64,000 bases of DNA. It comes from an uncultured Glaciecola sp. GTDB lineage: Bacteria > Pseudomonadota > Gammaproteobacteria > Enterobacterales > Alteromonadaceae. Location: contig NZ_CALJHY010000015.1 in NCBI RefSeq assembly GCF_937770335.1, positions 62,001-126,000 on the forward strand, read 5' to 3'. Shown one piece after another: positions 9,402 through 18,683 of this stretch (position 1 is the first letter of the stretch; the number at the start of each line of letters is the position of its first letter). A program made the translations under genes and the position numbers. Below the pieces are notes generated by a model that saw only the letters and a list, made by a program, of their open reading frames with translations, was not told where the DNA came from and ran no database searches.

Positions 9402-11321
9402 TTAAAATTCAGCCGACATAACTTTATTACGTCCCGCTTTTTTTGCTTTGTATAGTAACTTGTCGGCAAATGCATGAAGAAGTTCAGATTCAGCATCTGT
9501 CGCAATAATTCGAGTTGAAACGCCAATACTGGCTGTAAACTTAATCAAGTCGCCTTCAAAATCTAGCTGGCTCACTTCAGTAATTAAACGGACATTTTCC
9601 ATCAACGCGGCGGCCCCGTCTAAATCTGTATTTGGTAAAATGACGACAAACTCTTCCCCGCCATAACGACAAATGGTATCAGATGGGCGCTTGATACATT
9701 GGTTAAGAATTCCCGTAAAGTGCTTCAATGCCTCATCACCGGCTTGATGGCCATAGGTATCATTCACCGACTTGAAATGGTCGATATCTATCATTGCTAT
9801 CGCGAGAGGTGTCTTTTCTCGGCGACTTCGGCGAGCTTCAGTTAGGATTTTTTTGTCATATAGTCTTCTGTTGGCAATCCCAGTTAACGCATCAATAGAT
9901 GATTTGCGTTCAAGCTCATGGTTGGCCTCGTTAAGCTCTCTAATCGCAATCTCTAGCTCATAGCTTCTCTCACCCACAGCAGACTCCAGACGTTCTTTTG
10001 TGTCTTTCTGCAAACGCATTAGATCTTCTTTTGCTTGCATCGTTTTCTGTTTGTTTTCGCCTGCTTTTATATATGCTCGCTTCGCTGCCAGACGTTGCGT
10101 GTTAAAACGCATAGCAAGCGCCAGAGCCATGAAAAGGGCTTCTATCACGGCGCCTACCATCAATAAGTAGATTGGGTCGAGGTTTATACTTATCCAGCCG
10201 TTACTTCCTGCTATTGAAAACAACGCGCTCAATAATAAGGAACACCGAGCAACTGATAAATAGTTAGCGACGGTTCTTCCTTTAAAGGCAATATAGATTG
10301 TTGTCAAAAAGACGACAAAAAAGGCTATTAGCACCATGGGTATTAATAATAAAAGCATCACGCTAATAGGCAGAATAAACAGACAAGCAATATACAGGAA
10401 GATGGCAATACTGATGGCATTATAGAATTTACGTAGAGGCGTAAACTTATATTTTATATCTAGTAATTTGGCTGTAAAAGCACTCGAAAAATATACCATC
10501 AAAGCCGCAAAAACTAAGCTTGAATACTTTTGAAAAAGAACACTTTCTGGCCATAAGAACCGATATGCCAATCCTTGACTACTCGCTAATAGCAGTGATA
10601 AACAAATCACATAACCTGCGTATAACAAGGTACTGACATTTCGGGATGTCACAAACAAGAACAAGTTAATAAGGCCCATCGCAGCCATAAAACCATAGAA
10701 AATACCAATAAAGATTCGGTGCGAACCAATAAATTGAATATATTGCTCTTCTTTCCATAATTTTATAGGCACCATAATAATCCCCTGAGTCTTAACACGC
10801 AGATAAAGTGATATGGTGAACGCACTGTCGGGTACGGCAAAAACTAATTGGTCGTGACTTATTTCTCGTTTATTAAACGCCAAATTATCTCCCGACTTAA
10901 TTTGACTAAGAATAACCGCTTGTTCCTGAGTTTGGTCAACAAACCAGACATCTACAAAGTCTAAGGTTGCATAGGAAACTTCGATTAAACGCGGGTCGTC
11001 AGTGGTACTCGGTGTTATGTCAACTTTGAACCAGTGTGCTTCCGGCGATATGCCAAAGTTACTATTCTCGATTGATTGCCATTGGGTATCGGGGAACTGC
11101 ATAACTTTTTGAATATTATCAGTTGTATTTGATGCTATATGTAATTTAGCCTCTTTACTTATCAGCGGTGCTTCACGCTGCCCTGACAATGAATAAACCA
11201 AAATAAATAAAGTAACGCCGATCAATAAGATGAGTAACCCAACCCACAAGCCATTACGATTAGATGCTGTTGCATCAGTCAAATTTGCGTCATCAATTGC
11301 GTTAGCCTTATTATTGCTCAT
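9402..11321 (-). CDS. 7TMR-DISM diguanylate cyclase (second of a tandem pair)
   Basis: Predicted membrane receptor that makes c-di-GMP. One N-terminal helix (about residues 25-47) precedes a periplasmic 7TMR-DISM extracellular domain of about 140 residues. About seven membrane helices follow (about 195-400), then a coiled-coil stretch and a C-terminal GGDEF domain. The active site is RYGGEEF (GGEEF at 554-558), and RPSD five residues before it is a canonical inhibitory I-site, so product-inhibited cyclase activity is likely. The ligand is unknown; related domains are thought to bind carbohydrates or other small molecules. Its ATG overlaps the stop of the preceding paralogue by 1 nt (TGATG), implying translational coupling. 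The two proteins share many segments, for example MGLINLFL and the YRF.WPES motif, so they arose by tandem duplication. Confidence 0.9.
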   Translation of the reverse strand: MSNNKANAIDDANLTDATASNRNGLWVGLLILLIGVTLFILVYSLSGQREAPLISKEAKLHIASNTTDNIQKVMQFPDTQWQSIENSNFGISPEAHWFKVDITPSTTDDPRLIEVSYATLDFVDVWFVDQTQEQAVILSQIKSGDNLAFNKREISHDQLVFAVPDSAFTISLYLRVKTQGIIMVPIKLWKEEQYIQFIGSHRIFIGIFYGFMAAMGLINLFLFVTSRNVSTLLYAGYVICLSLLLASSQGLAYRFLWPESVLFQKYSSLVFAALMVYFSSAFTAKLLDIKYKFTPLRKFYNAISIAIFLYIACLFILPISVMLLLLIPMVLIAFFVVFLTTIYIAFKGRTVANYLSVARCSLLLSALFSIAGSNGWISINLDPIYLLMVGAVIEALFMALALAMRFNTQRLAAKRAYIKAGENKQKTMQAKEDLMRLQKDTKERLESAVGERSYELEIAIRELNEANHELERKSSIDALTGIANRRLYDKKILTEARRSRREKTPLAIAMIDIDHFKSVNDTYGHQAGDEALKHFTGILNQCIKRPSDTICRYGGEEFVVILPNTDLDGAAALMENVRLITEVSQLDFEGDLIKFTASIGVSTRIIATDAESELLHAFADKLLYKAKKAGRNKVMSAEF

Positions 11322-13219
11322 CAGAAATTGCCCAACTTAATACAATTTCGGCCCGCTTCCTTGGCTTGATATAACAATTTATCAGCAAATGCTATCATCT
11401 TTTCATACTCGTTATCAGGCCCGATTACACGTGACGTTACTCCGGCGCTGACGGTAAATTTAATGCTATTCCCATGCGTTTTAACGATTAAATTTTCTAT
11501 TGCTAGCCTAAAATTTTCCAGGACCCTATGAGCACCGTCATTTGTCGTATTGGGAAGTAAAACCACGAACTCTTCTCCACCATAGCGTGACAATAAATCA
11601 CCCGGACGTTTTACAACTTTTTTAAGCGTATCCGCGAAAGCAATTAAACAATCGTCTCCGCATTGATGACCGTATTTATCATTCACACTTTTAAAATGAT
11701 CAATATCGAGTAATGCAATAGTAAGTGGTTGTCTTTCTCGTCGACTTCTTGCTGCCTCAACCAGAATATGTTTTTCAAAAAAACGCCTGTTAGTTAGGCC
11801 AGTCAACGTGTCTGTCTCACTCATCCCTTGTAATTGATTATTCACTTTCGACAAGCCTGCTAAGGCATCCTCGAATTCCTGTGTTCGTGCAGTAACTTGC
11901 CCTTCAAGATCGATTTGCGCTTGCTTTTGCAGTGATAGTACTTCGTCTTGTGCTTGCATAGCTTGTAATTCGTTCTCTGCTGCCTCGCGATGGGTCTTTC
12001 TTGCTTCGCGTCGCTGAATGCTGTAACTGGTCGCAACGGCAAGCGCCAATAAAAGTGTTTCACTGGTTGCCCCAACCATCAGTAGATAACTAGAATCAAT
12101 AGGTAAACTGATCCAATGGAAATTATCGGCAGAAGCGGTAAGCCCAGAAAAAAGTAGGACGACCCAAGCAGCACTGAAGAACTTAGCAATATCACTGCCT
12201 TTAAACGCTAAACTTAAGCTAGCAAGCAGTATCACAGGAATAGAAAAAAGCAGTAACAGTAATAGCAACTGGATCATGATTGAATATGGAATGAAAAGCG
12301 AGCTGATAGTGCCAAATACATAGACGATAAAGAAACCTTTAAATACTAAATAATACCTTGGACTTTTGGTTTTCAATTCTAAAATTTGTGACGAAAATAT
12401 GATAATAAAACTCATTGTCATAAAAGCAAAAATAGCGGCGGCTCGTTCTTCCAACCAGGGACTTTCTGGCCAAATGAAACGATAACCAAGACCATGAATA
12501 CTGCCAATTAGTAAGGCAAAGGAAAAAACGTAGCCTGAATAGGTAATAAATGTCAGATTGCGAGTTGTTACATACAAAAACAAATTAATAAGACCCATGG
12601 CTAACATATAACCAAAAAAGAGCCCCATAAAAAGACGATGAGATGCTGCGTAGACAATATAATCTTGCTTGAACCAGAGCTTTAAAGGCGCTTTAACCGG
12701 ACCATTAGATTGTATTCTAAGCAACAGCTGCACACCGTTTGGTGCGTTGGGTAAAGGAATTAGAAACTTATCATGAATAATAGTTCTCTCTGCGAATTTA
12801 AGACTATCCCCCAGACTGTAATATTGAACAATTCGATAAGCACCGTAACTGTTACTGTTACTGTCGTCGTTTACCTGACGAAACCAAAGCTGAAGACTAT
12901 CTAGCATCGCATAGTCCACTTCCAAAACTTGACTATTTTGAGCACTCGCGAAATTAACGCTCAACCATTGTGAAGCTTTGGTTAATCCAAAATTCTGGTT
13001 CTTATTTTTTACCCAAGCGTCGCTGTCAAGTTGATCTATAGTTTCAATGGTTTGTTCATTTAACACATCAGCAAAGTGATAAACCGATTGTTGCAAAGAG
13101 TGATTTTCGATGTCTCGCCCTAAGGAAATAACCATATAAAGCATGAGCACAGTGAACCCCGCCACTAGTGCAGCAAGCCAATAGGAATTGTAGGATAGCT
13201 TGCGCTCAGCTGTCATCAT
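11321..13219 (-). CDS. 7TMR-DISM diguanylate cyclase (first of a tandem pair)
   Basis: Same architecture as the following gene: an N-terminal helix, a periplasmic sensory domain of about 140 residues, about seven membrane helices, a coiled coil and a GGDEF domain. The active site is RYGGEEF (GGEEF at 547-551), with an RPGD I-site five residues upstream, so an active, feedback-inhibited diguanylate cyclase is expected. I use the ATG at 13219, whose A is the last base of the tatD stop TGA; an in-frame TTG at 13222 and a second ATG at 13216 are alternatives. No ribosome site is seen, so it probably depends on tatD translation. It is 632 residues long, and the sensory domain has diverged more from its paralogue than the GGDEF domain has, suggesting different ligands. 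Confidence 0.9.
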   Translation of the reverse strand: MMTAERKLSYNSYWLAALVAGFTVLMLYMVISLGRDIENHSLQQSVYHFADVLNEQTIETIDQLDSDAWVKNKNQNFGLTKASQWLSVNFASAQNSQVLEVDYAMLDSLQLWFRQVNDDSNSNSYGAYRIVQYYSLGDSLKFAERTIIHDKFLIPLPNAPNGVQLLLRIQSNGPVKAPLKLWFKQDYIVYAASHRLFMGLFFGYMLAMGLINLFLYVTTRNLTFITYSGYVFSFALLIGSIHGLGYRFIWPESPWLEERAAAIFAFMTMSFIIIFSSQILELKTKSPRYYLVFKGFFIVYVFGTISSLFIPYSIMIQLLLLLLLFSIPVILLASLSLAFKGSDIAKFFSAAWVVLLFSGLTASADNFHWISLPIDSSYLLMVGATSETLLLALAVATSYSIQRREARKTHREAAENELQAMQAQDEVLSLQKQAQIDLEGQVTARTQEFEDALAGLSKVNNQLQGMSETDTLTGLTNRRFFEKHILVEAARSRRERQPLTIALLDIDHFKSVNDKYGHQCGDDCLIAFADTLKKVVKRPGDLLSRYGGEEFVVLLPNTTNDGAHRVLENFRLAIENLIVKTHGNSIKFTVSAGVTSRVIGPDNEYEKMIAFADKLLYQAKEAGRNCIKLGNF

Positions 13220-14016
13220 CAAATGGCAGCTAAACCAAATACTTTGTATGTATTAACAAGGGATACATCTTTGAGTAAATTAACATCTATGCCTTTTAAA
13301 TCGGCAACCTTGTTAGCCACATGAGGTAAAAGACAAGGCTCATTATTTTTTACTCTTGGTTTCACATTTTTTGGAAATAAATAGGGAGCATCGGTCTCAA
13401 GCAACACCCTTTCAAGTGGTAAATATTTCACCGCTTCCTGTAAATCAACGCCTCTCTTATCATCGCAAACCCAGCCAGTTATGCCAATATAGCAACCGAG
13501 CTCCAGATAGGCCTCCATTTGCTTAGTTGCCCCTGTAAAACAATGCACAATAGCGTTTGGGATACTCGGTAAATACGCTCGCAATAATCGAATTTGTTCG
13601 TCAAAAGCGTCGCGTTCGTGTAAATAAACCGTTTTATTGTTTTCAGCCGCGCAAACCAACTGGGCTTCGAAGGAACGTAATTGATTTTCTTTTGTTGAAA
13701 AATTCCGATTAAAATCTAAGCCGCATTCACCGATAGCTACCATATCCTTATCAGACACAAGTTGATTTATTTGAATAATGACATCTTCAGAAAAACCATC
13801 AGCATGGTGGGGATGAACACCACCTGTATAAACAAGCTGTTGGAAACCTACTTTTCTATTATGATTTTTGACGAGTTCTTGAGCCGCAATTGTTTCTTCT
13901 AGGTTTGAGCTGATGACGCAAAGCTGATTAACCGACTGCTCAGCAGCCCTTGCAATGACATCTTCTGCGCAAAAACGTCGGTCTAATAAATTAACGCCTA
14001 TGTCAAACCAATGCAT
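13219..14016 (-). CDS. tatD: TatD family metal-dependent deoxyribonuclease
   Basis: Cytosolic TIM-barrel hydrolase; E. coli TatD is a Mg-dependent 3'-5' exonuclease involved in DNA repair and is not needed for Tat export. The 265 residues show FDIGVNL at the N-terminus (TatD proper carries this in place of the HxH of other family members), GVHPHHADG, the catalytic GECGLDFNRN, HERDAFDE, HCFTG and ETDAPYL. It lies 67 nt after tatC and overlaps the next cyclase gene by 1 nt. The tatABCD order is that of E. coli, which makes this true TatD rather than YcfH or YjjV. Confidence 0.93.
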   Translation of the reverse strand: MHWFDIGVNLLDRRFCAEDVIARAAEQSVNQLCVISSNLEETIAAQELVKNHNRKVGFQQLVYTGGVHPHHADGFSEDVIIQINQLVSDKDMVAIGECGLDFNRNFSTKENQLRSFEAQLVCAAENNKTVYLHERDAFDEQIRLLRAYLPSIPNAIVHCFTGATKQMEAYLELGCYIGITGWVCDDKRGVDLQEAVKYLPLERVLLETDAPYLFPKNVKPRVKNNEPCLLPHVANKVADLKGIDVNLLKDVSLVNTYKVFGLAAI

Positions 14017-14083
14017 TAATTCACACTAACGCGTTGCTTACTGCCAACGTTCGATAAATGAAATAGGCTGGTGACAGAGGACA

Positions 14084-14893
14084 TCATAACGGTTTTGCCT
14101 CGTCATCTGGATTATCATCATTTGGTTTCTTGATAGAATTTTCTTCGTCATCATCAATATTCGTATCGTCATCTTGATGTTTATTTTTAGTGTACCAACC
14201 ACCTATGACGACGCCAACCTCAAACAAAAACCACATTGGAATAGCCAGCAGCACCTGCGAAATCACGTCTGGTGGTGTTAGCAACATACCAACGACAAAT
14301 GCCGCGACAATGACATGAGAGCGCTTCTTACGTAATTGATCTGGGGTGGTCATCCCTGTCCAACACATTAAAATAATGGCTACCGGGATTTCGAAAGCAA
14401 CGCCAAAGGCGAAAAATATTTTCAGTACAAAACTCAGATATTCAGAAATATCAGGGCTGATAAGGACATCGTCTGGAGCTACTGCACTAAAAAAACTAAA
14501 TGCGAGTGGAAACACGATAAAATAAGCGAATGCAATTCCACTGTAAAATAATAGCGTACTGGAAAGTAATAAAGGAGCGACTAGCTTCTTTTCATTTCGA
14601 TACAAACCTGGCGCAATAAAACCCCAAATTTGATACAAAACATAGGGAATAGCAATAAAAAATGACAGCACCATGGTTAATTTAAAGGGGGCAAAAAACG
14701 GTGATGCAACACTCGTTGCAATCATCGATGCCCCTTCGGGAATAGTAGCGACTAATGGGGCCGCTAATATGCCATAAAGATCTTGAGCCCAGTAGGCTAG
14801 AGCCATAAAAATAACTAAAACCGAGGCAAGTGCTTTTAATACACGGGAACGCAACTCAATGAGGTGACTAATAAAACTACTTTGGGTCGTCAT
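14084..14893 (-). CDS. tatC: Sec-independent (twin-arginine) translocase subunit TatC
   Basis: Core inner-membrane receptor for twin-arginine signal peptides. Six membrane helices can be drawn in the first 235 residues. Conserved elements include SHLIELRSRVLK at the N-terminal cytosolic face, PYVLYQIWGFIAPGLY, and FAFGVAFEIPVAI with its key Phe/Glu. The last 35 or so residues form a very acidic tail rich in DD and DE, longer than in E. coli TatC (258 residues against 269). Its start overlaps tatB by 17 nt. It needs TatA and TatB, encoded immediately upstream. Confidence 0.97.
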   Translation of the reverse strand: MTTQSSFISHLIELRSRVLKALASVLVIFMALAYWAQDLYGILAAPLVATIPEGASMIATSVASPFFAPFKLTMVLSFFIAIPYVLYQIWGFIAPGLYRNEKKLVAPLLLSSTLLFYSGIAFAYFIVFPLAFSFFSAVAPDDVLISPDISEYLSFVLKIFFAFGVAFEIPVAIILMCWTGMTTPDQLRKKRSHVIVAAFVVGMLLTPPDVISQVLLAIPMWFLFEVGVVIGGWYTKNKHQDDDTNIDDDEENSIKKPNDDNPDDEAKPL

Positions 14894-15194
14894 CTTTCTT
14901 TTTCTTATAGGGTTCTTGGACAGATAATGCAGCCTGCTTTAATTCTTCTACACTCTGGGCAACTTCAGGACTCACATTATCAAGTCCCATATTCTCAGCC
15001 TTCTTGAGGTTCTCGTGCAGTTCATGTATGCGTAGCTGCTCTTCGATTTCAGTTTTGAAACCTGTCGCCATGTTTTTCACGCTGCGTACTGTTTTTACTG
15101 TTGAGCGAATTGCACCGGGCAAACGTTCAGGACCTAAGATAAGTAGGGCGACAATACCAATAATGAACAGTTCCCAAAAACTAATATCGAACAT
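14877..15194 (-). CDS. tatB: Sec-independent translocase subunit TatB
   Basis: Single-helix partner of TatC in the twin-arginine signal recognition complex. The 105 residues start MFDISFWELFIIGIVALLILGPERLPG, the TatB membrane helix and hinge with the characteristic GPERLP. An amphipathic helix (TVKTVRSVKNMA) and a charged coiled-coil tail follow. The tail is shorter than the 171 residues of E. coli TatB, as is common in other marine gammaproteobacteria. It lies 3 nt after tatA and overlaps tatC. Confidence 0.95.
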   Translation of the reverse strand: MFDISFWELFIIGIVALLILGPERLPGAIRSTVKTVRSVKNMATGFKTEIEEQLRIHELHENLKKAENMGLDNVSPEVAQSVEELKQAALSVQEPYKKKKDDDPK

Positions 15195-15197
15195 TAT

Positions 15198-15455
15198 CTA
15201 CTCTTTAGTAGTGGTCTTTGTTTCGGTCGGTTTTACCGTCTTATCAACATCACTTTTGTCTTCAACAGATTCAAAGTCTGCATCTGACTTATCCGCTTCC
15301 TTTTTGTCTACAGCGCCATCATCATCACTCAACGCTTTCTTGAAACCTTTGAGAGCTGAACCTAAGTCACCACCTACATTGCGTAATTTCTTTGTACCAA
15401 ATAGTAAAACAACTATCAGCAGTATGACTATAATACTCCAAACACTAGGACCCAT
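15198..15455 (-). CDS. tatA: Sec-independent translocase subunit TatA
   Basis: Pore-forming or membrane-weakening subunit of the twin-arginine system. The 85 residues show a short membrane helix ([15 protein letters not shown], about residues 5-19), the FGTKKLRN hinge, the [12 protein letters not shown] amphipathic helix and a long acidic/basic tail of alternating D, K and E residues. It is the first gene of the minus-strand operon tatABCD, two cyclases and hemB. A 225-nt or longer divergent region separates it from the outer-membrane protein gene on the plus strand. Confidence 0.95.
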   Translation of the reverse strand: MGPSVWSIIVILLIVVLLFGTKKLRNVGGDLGSALKGFKKALSDDDGAVDKKEADKSDADFESVEDKSDVDKTVKPTETKTTTKE

Positions 15456-15697
15456 TAGTAAATCTCCATTGTTAAAATTTTGTTTTTTTTGCTACCGTCT
15501 ATAAACTAGTAGTGTATCACCTTGAGTAACTCGACTTTAGACGCAAAAGTAACTCATTAAAAGTATTATACGTTGCTTTTAACAAATATCACTGGCTTTC
15601 ATTAACTTGTTTTTATACTTATTTTTCGGATCAAGCAATTGCACACATTTCTTTACTACTTTATACGTGGTTATATGACGTGATTTATTCGTTATCG

Positions 15698-16777
15698 ATG
15701 CTAAACACACAGGGTTACCGCAAAGCAATGGTGTTTTCATGCCTATTGGTTTTCAGTATTATCAACGCCGATTTTTCGTTTGCTGTCGAAGGAACAAAAA
15801 CTGAAATATCTCCTGCGGGATCGTTAATGCCAGTTCAACCACAAGTTAAAACACCGAGTTTAACAAAAAATACAGATACCTCTGCCGCTAAAAAATCTGA
15901 GTTGCAAACCTCCGAATTCAATTATTGTGATGCTCAGCCTTGGCTTGACGATTGGTATTGTCATTTTAACTACGCTGTCGAAACCTCAGTAATAGAAATC
16001 AATAGGTGGTTTGTAACCGACTATACTCCTACTGCGAAACAAGCCACTGCATCGGGTAAGTTGCGCTTTGGGATTGAGCCTCGTAGCGGTAATTTAAATC
16101 AATTAGATTTTCGTTTTAAAGTACGTATAAAGCTCCCCGCTTTGCAGGACAGGGTAGAATTATTACTCTCCGATGACGAAGAAGATGTAAACCAGCAAGC
16201 TGTTAAAGCCGCCCGCAGTGAACAACTGGGAAGTGATGATCAAGCTACAGTTGCCCTTCAATTTAAGGATAAACCTGATTCTAAAGTAGCTTATCGTATT
16301 GGATTAGGCCGTGGTTCGCAAGTTTATACTCGAGCGAGGTATAATGATAATCTGGAGTTAAATGAACGTAATAAAATTAGCTATTCTGCAGAAGCTAACT
16401 ACTATACGGACGACCAATTAGGTGTGGAAACAAGAATATCACTTATCCACACAATATCTAAAAATAAAGCGATTGAATTCGATAACACATTTCGCTACCG
16501 CGATAAGACGGAAGACCTTTTTTGGCGTCATAAAATTCAATATTTATATTTAAAAGATGACAAAACGAGTTATTTATTTAGCGCTATGGTTGATGGTTTG
16601 AATAAACCAAGCTATCAAGAGGAACAGGTGCTTGTAAGCATGAGATATAAAAGAAATGTGTTGCGCCCGTGGCTATTTTTAGAGCTTGAGCCTTACGTAA
16701 TTTGGTTACGTCAGGAAAATTTCAGGACTTCTTTTGGCGTTGCTATTAGAGCCGAAGTGCATTTCCCAGATTACTAA
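15698..16777 (+). CDS. Predicted outer-membrane beta-barrel protein, function unknown
   Basis: I do not recognise a named family. From the ATG at 15698 it is 359 residues with a plausible Sec signal (basic YRK, hydrophobic MVFSCLLVFSII, small residues near SFA). A CDAQPW...WYCHF segment with two cysteines follows, and then a region rich in alternating polar/hydrophobic strands ending in Y (VHFPDY), as in outer-membrane barrels. An upstream GTG (15680) would add 6 residues; I prefer the ATG because it keeps a normal signal-peptide n-region, although neither has a clear ribosome site. It is divergent from tatA. It could be a small porin or an assembly-related barrel; no function should be assigned. 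Confidence 0.7.
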   Translation: MLNTQGYRKAMVFSCLLVFSIINADFSFAVEGTKTEISPAGSLMPVQPQVKTPSLTKNTDTSAAKKSELQTSEFNYCDAQPWLDDWYCHFNYAVETSVIEINRWFVTDYTPTAKQATASGKLRFGIEPRSGNLNQLDFRFKVRIKLPALQDRVELLLSDDEEDVNQQAVKAARSEQLGSDDQATVALQFKDKPDSKVAYRIGLGRGSQVYTRARYNDNLELNERNKISYSAEANYYTDDQLGVETRISLIHTISKNKAIEFDNTFRYRDKTEDLFWRHKIQYLYLKDDKTSYLFSAMVDGLNKPSYQEEQVLVSMRYKRNVLRPWLFLELEPYVIWLRQENFRTSFGVAIRAEVHFPDY

Positions 16778-16812
16778 ATTGCCCAAAAGTATGCACTTAT
16801 GGGCTAAACAAA

Positions 16813-17382
16813 CTATCGAGGATCTGTCGCTTGTGCTTCTTTGCTGTCACTGGCTGATTGATGAAACGCGACCAAGTTTGATAATCCAGAATAATCGTAT
16901 CTGTCACGAAAAGACGCCCAATCAAGCAAACAAAACAAGCTAATAGTTGCATAATTCCACGGTACAAAAGCCCCTTTCTCAGCAGCTTTGTCGAGTTCAG
17001 TAAAAATGACGTCAAAACGTTCTCGCTGCAGACGAAAATATAGTTTGTCAGCATTAGTATCTATATCCGACCGAGACAATAAGAACATTTGCACCAACGA
17101 ATCATTAGCTGAGTCAATTAGGGTCAACAAATTTATTTGTTCCCAACTGAGTTCTGTCTTATTTAATTTTTTTGTCAAATATCGATAAATTGCACCTGAA
17201 TCGAAAATGATTCGAGCGTCATCTTCTAACATCGGCACTTTCAATGTTGGATTCGAAGCCACTAGCCTTGCCCGATCTACACTGTTAAATATATCAACTT
17301 GCTCAAAACCATGCTCAATCTCGCTCATCCACATACGTAAGCGACGAACATAAGGTGATGTAGTAGAACCGATTAGCTTCAT
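16813..17382 (-). CDS. Glutathione S-transferase-like protein
   Basis: The N-terminal 80 residues follow the thioredoxin-like fold of GSTs: MKLIGSTTSPYVRRLRMW (with the usual Ser/Tyr region), SNPTLKVPMLEDDARIIFDSGAIYRYL containing the cis-proline VPML and the ES/DS glutathione-gamma-glutamyl contact. The helical C-terminal domain is shorter than usual (189 residues in all, against about 200-210). The substrate is unknown. It lies 26 nt downstream of erpA on the same strand, so it may be co-transcribed, and it converges with the beta-barrel gene 35 nt away. Confidence 0.8.
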   Translation of the reverse strand: MKLIGSTTSPYVRRLRMWMSEIEHGFEQVDIFNSVDRARLVASNPTLKVPMLEDDARIIFDSGAIYRYLTKKLNKTELSWEQINLLTLIDSANDSLVQMFLLSRSDIDTNADKLYFRLQRERFDVIFTELDKAAEKGAFVPWNYATISLFCLLDWASFRDRYDYSGLSNLVAFHQSASDSKEAQATDPR

Positions 17383-17408
17383 TTTTTCCTCTTTACTCTG
17401 TGATTCAA

Positions 17409-17753
17409 CTAGATACTAAAACTTGCACCGCAACCACATGTGGTCGATGCATTTGGATTGTTAACAAAAAATCTCGACCCTTCCAATCCTTCAGTATAAT
17501 CCACGATACCACCAACAAGGTATTGCAAACTCATTGGGTCAATCACTAAAGTGACACTCTCTTTCTCTATCGTCATGTCGCCTTCATTTACTTTTTCATC
17601 AAAAGTAAAGCCATACTGAAAACCTGAACAACCGCCGCCGGTCACGTACACGCGCAGTTTTAGTTCAGGATTCTCTTCCTCAATAATTAACGTTTTGACC
17701 TTTTTTGCCGCAGCTTCGGAAAACTCAATTGGCAATGCCATTTCTTCAGACAT
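17409..17753 (-). CDS. erpA: Iron-sulfur cluster insertion protein ErpA
   Basis: A-type carrier that delivers [4Fe-4S] clusters to apo-proteins, for example those of isoprenoid synthesis. The 114 residues carry the three conserved cysteines in [11 protein letters not shown] and [20 protein letters not shown] and [19 protein letters not shown] are typical of ErpA rather than IscA. It starts at an ATG with a weak AGAGGAATATT site. The coiled-coil membrane protein lies upstream and the GST-like gene downstream, all on the minus strand. Confidence 0.96.
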   Translation of the reverse strand: MSEEMALPIEFSEAAAKKVKTLIIEEENPELKLRVYVTGGGCSGFQYGFTFDEKVNEGDMTIEKESVTLVIDPMSLQYLVGGIVDYTEGLEGSRFFVNNPNASTTCGCGASFSI

Positions 17754-17834
17754 AATATTCCTCTAGTAAAAACGTTTGTGGCTCAAAAATAACTAGGATA
17801 GATTATCTAATACCTGAGTAATTTAATCAAGTAT

Positions 17835-18557
17835 TCAATCAGATTCACTAAACGCTCCATCCCACTCAATCGTCCGAGTATAAGAACCACGCTTTCTTTT
17901 GTACTTATAGATATCTGTTTTAATTTCAATTTGTTCAGGAATGAAGTCTTCAGGCAAGGTAACTCTTAATTCTAGAACTTGAAAATATTTAAACGAAAAA
18001 GACATTTTTTCTGCCTTATCATCCAGTATTTCTCTCAAATCATATTTAATCGGAACTGTATTTTGACTGCCTTGAAGCGTAATATTCAAAGTTCCTTTGA
18101 TGATCGCCTTTATGTTTTCCCGCTGCAACATCATAATCGAAATAGCATAATTATTAGTGCTTGCCGTTGCTAGGATTTCAACACTTTCCACCACAAATCC
18201 ATCTTGCGTCAATTCAGGTGCCATCACCTTTTGATAAAAGCTTATTTGTTCGCGAAGCTCAGCATCTTTGCGCATAAATTCTTTATACGACAATTGAGCT
18301 TGTTCATTAGCAATACTTGCGACTTCAAGTTCTATTTTTTTTACATTTAATTCGGAATTAAGCGCTTGGTTTTCTGATATTAAGTTATTTATACTACTTT
18401 GCATGACATCAATTTTAGCAGCTAAAAGATGATTTTTTTTGTCTGCAAACTCGTGGCCCGCATAAAATAGACAGGCAAGCACAAAAAATATGGCCAAATA
18501 ATATTTAATAAAGCCAAGTTCGCTGCGTAGTTCGTTTAATTTCAATAAATTCTCCAT
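17835..18557 (-). CDS. Coiled-coil inner-membrane protein, possibly DUF6776 family
   Basis: 240 residues with a short cytosolic N-terminus, one membrane helix (YYLAIFFVLACLFYAGHEF, about residues 19-37), a long coiled coil (about 40-115) and a C-terminal beta-rich domain ending in basic KYKRKRGSYTRTIEWDG. This matches my memory of the DUF6776 proteins found beside erpA in other gammaproteobacteria; no function is known. A bactofilin gene often accompanies that family, but none is present between this gene and erpA. It is 81 nt upstream of erpA and divergent from the chloride transporter. Confidence 0.6.
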   Translation of the reverse strand: MENLLKLNELRSELGFIKYYLAIFFVLACLFYAGHEFADKKNHLLAAKIDVMQSSINNLISENQALNSELNVKKIELEVASIANEQAQLSYKEFMRKDAELREQISFYQKVMAPELTQDGFVVESVEILATASTNNYAISIMMLQRENIKAIIKGTLNITLQGSQNTVPIKYDLREILDDKAEKMSFSFKYFQVLELRVTLPEDFIPEQIEIKTDIYKYKRKRGSYTRTIEWDGAFSESD

Positions 18558-18683
18558 ACCTCAGGGCATCGTTATTGATATTTAACCAATATATGAGTAA
18601 CTAGAACCGAATCACGGATGGCAAGGGTGTGCTCAAAACGCTATGATAGTCCTAATCTCAATTAGTATAAACCCAAACACACT

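Noticed and set aside
15004-15504. 166-codon frame antisense to tatA and tatB
   Set aside because: Ser/Thr-rich shadow of the charged Tat tails; the sense genes are unmistakable.
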